DNA from: Bacteroidota bacterium
Lineage (GTDB): Bacteria; Bacteroidota; Bacteroidia; Bacteroidales; VadinHA17
Direction of reading: 5' to 3'
DNA: 17,069 bases
Assembly (NCBI GenBank): GCA_015222065.1
Contig: JADFUQ010000490.1
Location: forward strand, 1 to 17,069
This document shows positions 12,928 through 17,069 of the stretch, piece after piece. The translations under genes and the position numbers were made by a program. Numbering within the stretch: the first letter of the stretch is position 1; the number at the start of each line of letters is the position of its first letter. The notes under the pieces are model-generated. The model searched no databases and was not told the origin of the DNA. It was given only the letters and a program-made list of their open reading frames with translations.

Positions 12928-14334
12928 ATGAATAACAGCAAAGAAAAAGAATTAGTTAAAAGAATAGCAAAACTTGCCAAACAGAACCAGGATCTGGAAG
13001 AACTTTTGAAGAAACTGCAAAGGAAAAACGAAAAACTTATTCGGGAAAATGAAAAAGCAAAAGCTATCCTGGAAAGGGTATCACCAGACAAACTTGATAA
13101 AGAATTATCTGCAGAACAAAAACCCAGATCTCTTAAATTTGAGATGGCTACAGTTTTATTTGCTGATATTCATGGATTCTCGAAAATTTCAGACAAGGTT
13201 GATTCTGAAGCATTGATGGATGAACTTGATGAAATAATTTACGCCTTCAATTCCATTGTTAAGAAATACAACATTGAAAAAATAAAAACCATCGGTGATA
13301 CATATATGAGTGCCGGGGGGATACCTGTGAAGAATATCACCAATCCTGTTGATGTTGTTATGGCTGCTCTGGAAATGCAAAGCTTTGTTAAGGCCTTTGG
13401 TAAAAACGGGAAGGGGAAATCCGGTAAGTTCTGGGAACTTAAACTGGGGATACATACAGGTCCTGTAACAGCACAATCAGGAGGGAAAAAGAAAGTTACA
13501 TATGATATAAAAGGTGATACGGTAAATACTGCAAGCCGGATTAAATCAGTTGTTGAAGTTGGGGAGATATTAATATCAGTGATGACATATGAACTTGTAA
13601 AAGAATTTTTTGTTTGTGAATATTATGGAAAATTACCGGTTAAATACAAAGGTGACCTGGAAATGTATATTGTGAAAGGTATTATACCTGAGCTTTCAGT
13701 TGACGGAAAAGGTTTATTACCAAACAAAACATTTAATATTAGATTTGGGCTTATACAATTTACAGATATTCAGGAAATAATACTTGACAAACTGGAAAAA
13801 GAACTTCCCAAGTATTTATATTATCACAATGTGAAACATACTGTTGATGTAGTTACTGAAGTGGAATTAATCGGATGGGGTGAAGGTATAACTGACGAGG
13901 AAATTCTATTGATGAAAACAGCCGGACTTTTTCATGATGTTGGACATGTTGTTCAATATACTGATCATGAATATCATGGCACATTGATTGCTCGTGAGAT
14001 GCTCCCCAAATATAATTATACACGGGAGCAGATCGATAGAATATGTAACATTATTATGGCTACAAAACTACCACCCCAACCAAAGGACACACTTCAGTCA
14101 ATAATATGTGATGCAGATCTTGATTATCTTGGTAGGAGCGACTTTATTCCAGTCTCAAATACCTTATACAAAGAACTTAAGGAACAAAATATGATTGGAA
14201 CACTGAATGACTGGAATAAAATACAGGTAAAATTTATTACCGGGCATCAGTATTTTACCGAAACAGCACGAAATCTGAGAGAAGTAAATAAACAGAAGCA
14301 AATTGAAAGGATCTCTAGTTTGATAGAAGATTAA
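12928..14334 (+). CDS. class III adenylate cyclase fused to an HD-domain phosphohydrolase
   Basis: The protein has 468 residues. Residues 5-55 form a charged coiled coil (LVKRIAKLAKQNQDLEELLK). Residues about 71-250 are a class III cyclase domain. The metal-binding aspartates are D80 (LFADIHGFS) and D124 (IGDTYMSAGG). The adenine-selecting pair is K120 (KIKTIGD) and D193 (TYDIKGD), and the transition-state residues are N200 and R204 (TVNTASR). All are present, so cAMP rather than cGMP synthesis is predicted. Residues about 290-420 form an HD domain: H300/H304 (YHNVKHTVD), HD at 336-337 in LFHDVGH, H347/H350, and CDADLDYLG (D395/D397) as the later metal ligand. It could hydrolyse a cyclic nucleotide or another phosphoester. 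There is no membrane segment or receiver domain. The gene is divergent from recO and convergent with porZ. The cyclase call is firm; the HD substrate is unknown. Confidence 0.92.
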   Translation: MNNSKEKELVKRIAKLAKQNQDLEELLKKLQRKNEKLIRENEKAKAILERVSPDKLDKELSAEQKPRSLKFEMATVLFADIHGFSKISDKVDSEALMDELDEIIYAFNSIVKKYNIEKIKTIGDTYMSAGGIPVKNITNPVDVVMAALEMQSFVKAFGKNGKGKSGKFWELKLGIHTGPVTAQSGGKKKVTYDIKGDTVNTASRIKSVVEVGEILISVMTYELVKEFFVCEYYGKLPVKYKGDLEMYIVKGIIPELSVDGKGLLPNKTFNIRFGLIQFTDIQEIILDKLEKELPKYLYYHNVKHTVDVVTEVELIGWGEGITDEEILLMKTAGLFHDVGHVVQYTDHEYHGTLIAREMLPKYNYTREQIDRICNIIMATKLPPQPKDTLQSIICDADLDYLGRSDFIPVSNTLYKELKEQNMIGTLNDWNKIQVKFITGHQYFTETARNLREVNKQKQIERISSLIED

Positions 14335-14395
14335 CAAGTTGTCAAATATTTAAACAGTATGTGACAAGCCAAACTAACTTAATTGCATACCTTAA

Positions 14396-14476
14396 GTTGG
14401 CAATTGGCAAATAGCAGTTGGCAAATAATACTCTACTGTTAATATCATTGCCAACTGCCAATTGCCTTTTGCCAAC
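14396..14476. repeat. large hairpin between convergent genes (TTGGCAATTGGC repeat)
   Basis: GCAGTTGGCAA (14414-14424) and TTGCCAACTGC (14448-14458) are a perfect 11-bp inverted repeat with a 23-nt loop. An outer pair, GTTGGC (14396-14401) and GCCAAC (14471-14476), extends it. It lies between the 3' ends of the cyclase-HD and porZ genes, where it may serve as a two-way terminator although it lacks a T-run. The internal words are repetitive (GGCAATTGGCAA, CAACTGCCAATTGCC), as in dispersed palindromic repeats. Confidence 0.7.
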
Positions 14477-14515
14477 TATTCTTCAACCGTCAAAGTCAAG
14501 TTGATACGACACTGG

Positions 14516-16816
14516 CTAATGAATAAATAAAAGCTTAGTAACATGAGTTTTGGAGCCATCTTCATTTGAACAAAAGATAAGATAAACGCCGGTTTGTACT
14601 CTATCCCCATTTAAATTTTTCCCATCCCAGATTGCTTGTCCTCCCAAAGCTGTAGTTTCAAAAACCAGATTGCCAGCTATATCCGTAATTTTTATATTAA
14701 CATTGGATACAAGTTTTGAAATAGTTATCGGTCCATTGTAATTCTCACGTACAGGATTTGGAAAAATATAAACTTCATTGAAATCATTACTGCCGGATGT
14801 TGAGGTGCTTCGGAACGAAATCAACCCTTTATCAGTGCCAAAAAACACCTCGCCGGTATTATGATCCAGTGCAATTGAGCTAATACGGTCTGAAAACAAA
14901 GGACTGTTATTGCTGTTGAAACTGTAAATTTGTTTTGTGCCATCTTCAGAAAGAAGAAATACACCGGCATTTTCTGTGCCTATCCATTTTCGGTTAGCAC
15001 AATCAATTTCGATAGCTGTAATAACCTCTGTTCCAAGCATATAATCTGCAAGACCGCTGTCATCATTACGGGGAATTTTTATTCGTTGAGCGACAAAGGA
15101 ATTTTCAGAAAAGACATTTTCGGGAGAATAATATACCAGAGGCCCATGGTCAGTGCCTACCCAAATATTACCATCAAGATCTTCAGCGATTGAAAATATA
15201 TTATTAAAACTTTCTCCTTCAGTATCCTTTACTGAGAATTTTCGCCAGTTATCATCATTTGTGTTTTCAAAAGTTCCTTTTTCATCAAAAGCAAACAGGC
15301 CATTTCCTTTTGGGAGCACAATCCATTTATGCTCATGTTTTGTTATGAGAATATTCCCCTGCAGAGATGAATTAATATAGTTACTGTAGGGAAAACTAAA
15401 CCAGTTGCCCTTGTCTGTCATAATAGAAACAGGGTTATTAACGCCTGAATTTGTTACCCAAAGATTATGATTTTTGTCAAATTCCATTCCGCCGATTCTG
15501 ACATAAGGCTCACCCGGAATCATACTCTCCAGGCTGGAATTTGACTGGGAAAACTGTTCTGCAATTTCACCATTTTCATAAACAAGAATTCCATTGCCCC
15601 AGGTGCCGACATATATACGGGTGTTGTTTGCCGGATCAATAAGGACGTTAACTGCATCGTGAACAGAATAGTTAAGGATACTCTCCCATTGTTCATTCTG
15701 AAAAATGAATATTTCTACGTTTCTATATATCCCGCTCCAGGAAGCATCAATACCCCCGCCAACGGCGCAAACTGTACTGTTATCTACAGCCAGGTCGAAA
15801 GCACCTGTAGTATACGGACCATTTGGAAAAATTCCATCGAAATAATTTTGTCCCCTGCTTTTAACCAAACCCGAGTTTTGGTCTGCTATCCAAATTATTC
15901 CATCCATATCAATAATAGCATCCATTGCAAAAGGGTAACCATATCCGTAGTGGTCAATTTCACGAGTCGGATTCAGGTCTTTATCGAATATCCTCACAAT
16001 CTTATCGCTTGAAATGACAAAATAATCCTGACCGGACCGGAAAGAATAATTTTTGAATTCAGGTTTGATGTTAAATAATTGCCTGGTTGTGTCAGTTATT
16101 ATAAAAATTGAGTCGGTAGCGATGTTTTCATTAGTTTGATTTACAAAAATCTTATTCCTGAAGCTGACAATATGATTATAGACATTACCATTATTGGATT
16201 TGGCAATGTTTTTCCATGTTGCATAGAAAAAGAGATTGGGATCGTTATATGGAGCACGAAAAACCCCCTGTTCAGTAGCAGCATATAAATAGACCCCATC
16301 GAAAGCCATATCAAAAACGTTTATTCGGGCGCCTTCATTTCCAATATAATAAGTATCTTTTATCTCATGTTTTTCAATATTTACCACAACAATTCCGAAA
16401 CTACAGGATAAATATGCATATTTGTCCGAAAACAGAATATTGTTAATAGTCTTAAGACCGGGAATTTGTTTTCGTTTAATATCTGACAGGTTAATGATAT
16501 TATTGTTCTGAACAATATCAAGATTTGAATTTTCATACGCGATAAGAAGCAGGTTTAATTCTTTCGAGAAACTAATAGAACTGATTCCAAAATCAGATAA
16601 CCCTTCTACCCTGGATAATTTTTTGAGATTATTTCCGGATATATTGTATTTAAAAACAGATTGTCTGGTAGCACAAAAAACGTTGTCTTCAGACAATGCA
16701 ACTTTTTTTGCATGCATATAGGGAAGATGGTCTCTCCATTCTCCAATTGCTATCTGACCTTTAATAAATAATAAAGGGAGCAGCAGAAAGATTGAGGATA
16801 TTATTATTTTTTTCAC
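14516..16816 (-). CDS. porZ: PorZ-like two-propeller protein of the type IX secretion system
   Basis: The 766-residue exported protein has a signal peptide (KKIIISSIFLLLPLLFIKGQ) followed by IAIGEWRDHLPYMHAKKVAL, the N-terminal pattern I associate with PorZ. About 650 residues of beta-propeller repeats follow (for example EQGVFRAPYNDPN, DGIIWIADQNSGLVKSRG, DGNIWVGTDHGPLVYY, NRKWIGTENAGVFLLSEDGT). A C-terminal type A sorting domain begins near 681 (VYIFPNPVRENYNGPITISK, then ITDIAGNLVFET, WDGKNLNGDRVQTGVYL). In Porphyromonas gingivalis, PorZ is a surface protein of similar length (about 776 residues) that delivers anionic LPS to the sortase attachment complex. The start codon is GTG (16816-16814), since no in-frame ATG lies nearby upstream and the signal peptide begins right there. 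A generic sensor-type propeller protein with a sorting domain is the alternative. Confidence 0.85.
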   Translation of the reverse strand: MKKIIISSIFLLLPLLFIKGQIAIGEWRDHLPYMHAKKVALSEDNVFCATRQSVFKYNISGNNLKKLSRVEGLSDFGISSISFSKELNLLLIAYENSNLDIVQNNNIINLSDIKRKQIPGLKTINNILFSDKYAYLSCSFGIVVVNIEKHEIKDTYYIGNEGARINVFDMAFDGVYLYAATEQGVFRAPYNDPNLFFYATWKNIAKSNNGNVYNHIVSFRNKIFVNQTNENIATDSIFIITDTTRQLFNIKPEFKNYSFRSGQDYFVISSDKIVRIFDKDLNPTREIDHYGYGYPFAMDAIIDMDGIIWIADQNSGLVKSRGQNYFDGIFPNGPYTTGAFDLAVDNSTVCAVGGGIDASWSGIYRNVEIFIFQNEQWESILNYSVHDAVNVLIDPANNTRIYVGTWGNGILVYENGEIAEQFSQSNSSLESMIPGEPYVRIGGMEFDKNHNLWVTNSGVNNPVSIMTDKGNWFSFPYSNYINSSLQGNILITKHEHKWIVLPKGNGLFAFDEKGTFENTNDDNWRKFSVKDTEGESFNNIFSIAEDLDGNIWVGTDHGPLVYYSPENVFSENSFVAQRIKIPRNDDSGLADYMLGTEVITAIEIDCANRKWIGTENAGVFLLSEDGTKQIYSFNSNNSPLFSDRISSIALDHNTGEVFFGTDKGLISFRSTSTSGSNDFNEVYIFPNPVRENYNGPITISKLVSNVNIKITDIAGNLVFETTALGGQAIWDGKNLNGDRVQTGVYLIFCSNEDGSKTHVTKLLFIH

Positions 16817-17069
16817 AACAACCGGGAAAAAGGTCTTTATTGATAAAAAACAGGGAAAGAACTATTTTATTGTATCGGAATTTCAATATTTATAGCTTGA
16901 AAATGGCTAATTTCATTATACTTTGCATTATTAAGTCGGCAGTCTTCAGTCGGCAGTCGGCAATCTGAAGACTGCGCTATTTAATGTCAGTTCATAAAGT
17001 CAAACAAATCTTGAATTAAAGCACCAAATAACAAATAACAAATAACAAATAAATTCCAAATATCAATTA
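16817..17069. other. upstream region of porZ with dispersed repeats
   Basis: Bases 16817-16900 are the presumed promoter and leader of porZ; no convincing TAnnTTTG element was found on the minus strand. Copy C of the approximately 70-bp element follows. Bases 17020-17069 are low-complexity (caaataacaaataacaaata), like 9915-9990. No gene is seen up to the window end. Confidence 0.5.
16901..16977 (+). repeat. approximately 70-bp dispersed element, copy C, with perfect hairpin
   Basis: It reads AAATGGCTAATTTCATTATA, then CTTTGCATTATTAAGTCGGC, and ends in a perfect 11-bp inverted repeat: GCAGTCTTCAG (16939-16949) and CTGAAGACTGC (16965-16975) around a 15-nt loop containing CGGCAGTCGG. It lies about 85 bp upstream of the porZ start. 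This is the best-preserved of the three copies. Confidence 0.85.

Noticed and set aside
13189..13476. Minus-strand frame of 95 codons within the cyclase gene
   Set aside because: It is antisense to the catalytic core of a clearly real gene.
12928..14334. Cyclase domain as a guanylate cyclase
   Set aside because: The base-selecting positions are K120 and D193, the adenylate pattern, not the Glu/Cys pattern of guanylate cyclases.
16914..16924. TATACTTTGC in the dispersed element as a promoter -7
   Set aside because: TA is three bases from TTTG rather than two, and the strand would direct transcription away from the adjacent gene.

Overview
The window looks like a chromosomal segment of a Bacteroidota (Bacteroidia-type) bacterium. 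The evidence is the low G+C content, a SusD/RagB-type lipoprotein fragment, a PorZ-like protein with a type IX secretion sorting domain, a GH3-family protein, and several TAnnTTTG (-7) promoter elements, including in front of both tRNA genes. I cannot assign a genus. Most genes are housekeeping or small accessory genes, set in unusually large intergenic spaces filled with several families of short dispersed repeats.

Layout, left to right. Positions 1-524 (+) hold the C-terminal end of a SusD-like nutrient-binding lipoprotein. Positions 779-1299 (+) hold a broken gene with a PD-(D/E)XK nuclease-like N-terminal domain. tRNA-Gln(TTG) lies on the minus strand with its own terminator, followed by a GYD-domain protein (-). 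Next is a three-gene minus-strand operon: a short PspC protein, a PadR regulator and a long PspC membrane protein. It has a likely promoter with an overlapping palindrome and ends at a strong intrinsic terminator. A 655-bp repeat-rich gap leads to a rhomboid protease (+), which converges with an unrecognised secreted protein (-). A 967-bp gap holds tRNA-Asn(GTT) (-). A PfkB-type adenosine-kinase-like sugar/nucleoside kinase (+) overlaps tail-to-tail with a deoxynucleoside kinase (-), so two probable nucleoside-salvage kinases converge. A GH3 acyl-adenylate-type protein (-) follows, then recO (-), then a divergent adenylate cyclase-HD fusion protein (+), and finally porZ (-), which converges with the cyclase gene.

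The most notable items are these. (1) A single protein joins a fully equipped class III adenylate cyclase domain to an HD phosphohydrolase domain. (2) An approximately 70-bp element occurs three times, each time upstream of a gene and in the same orientation relative to that gene; one copy can fold into an 11-bp perfect hairpin. (3) A PadR regulator sits between two PspC paralogues of very different length, with a candidate autoregulatory operator. I see no CRISPR array, transposase, integrase or prophage gene, and no clearly new multi-gene defence or biosynthetic system.
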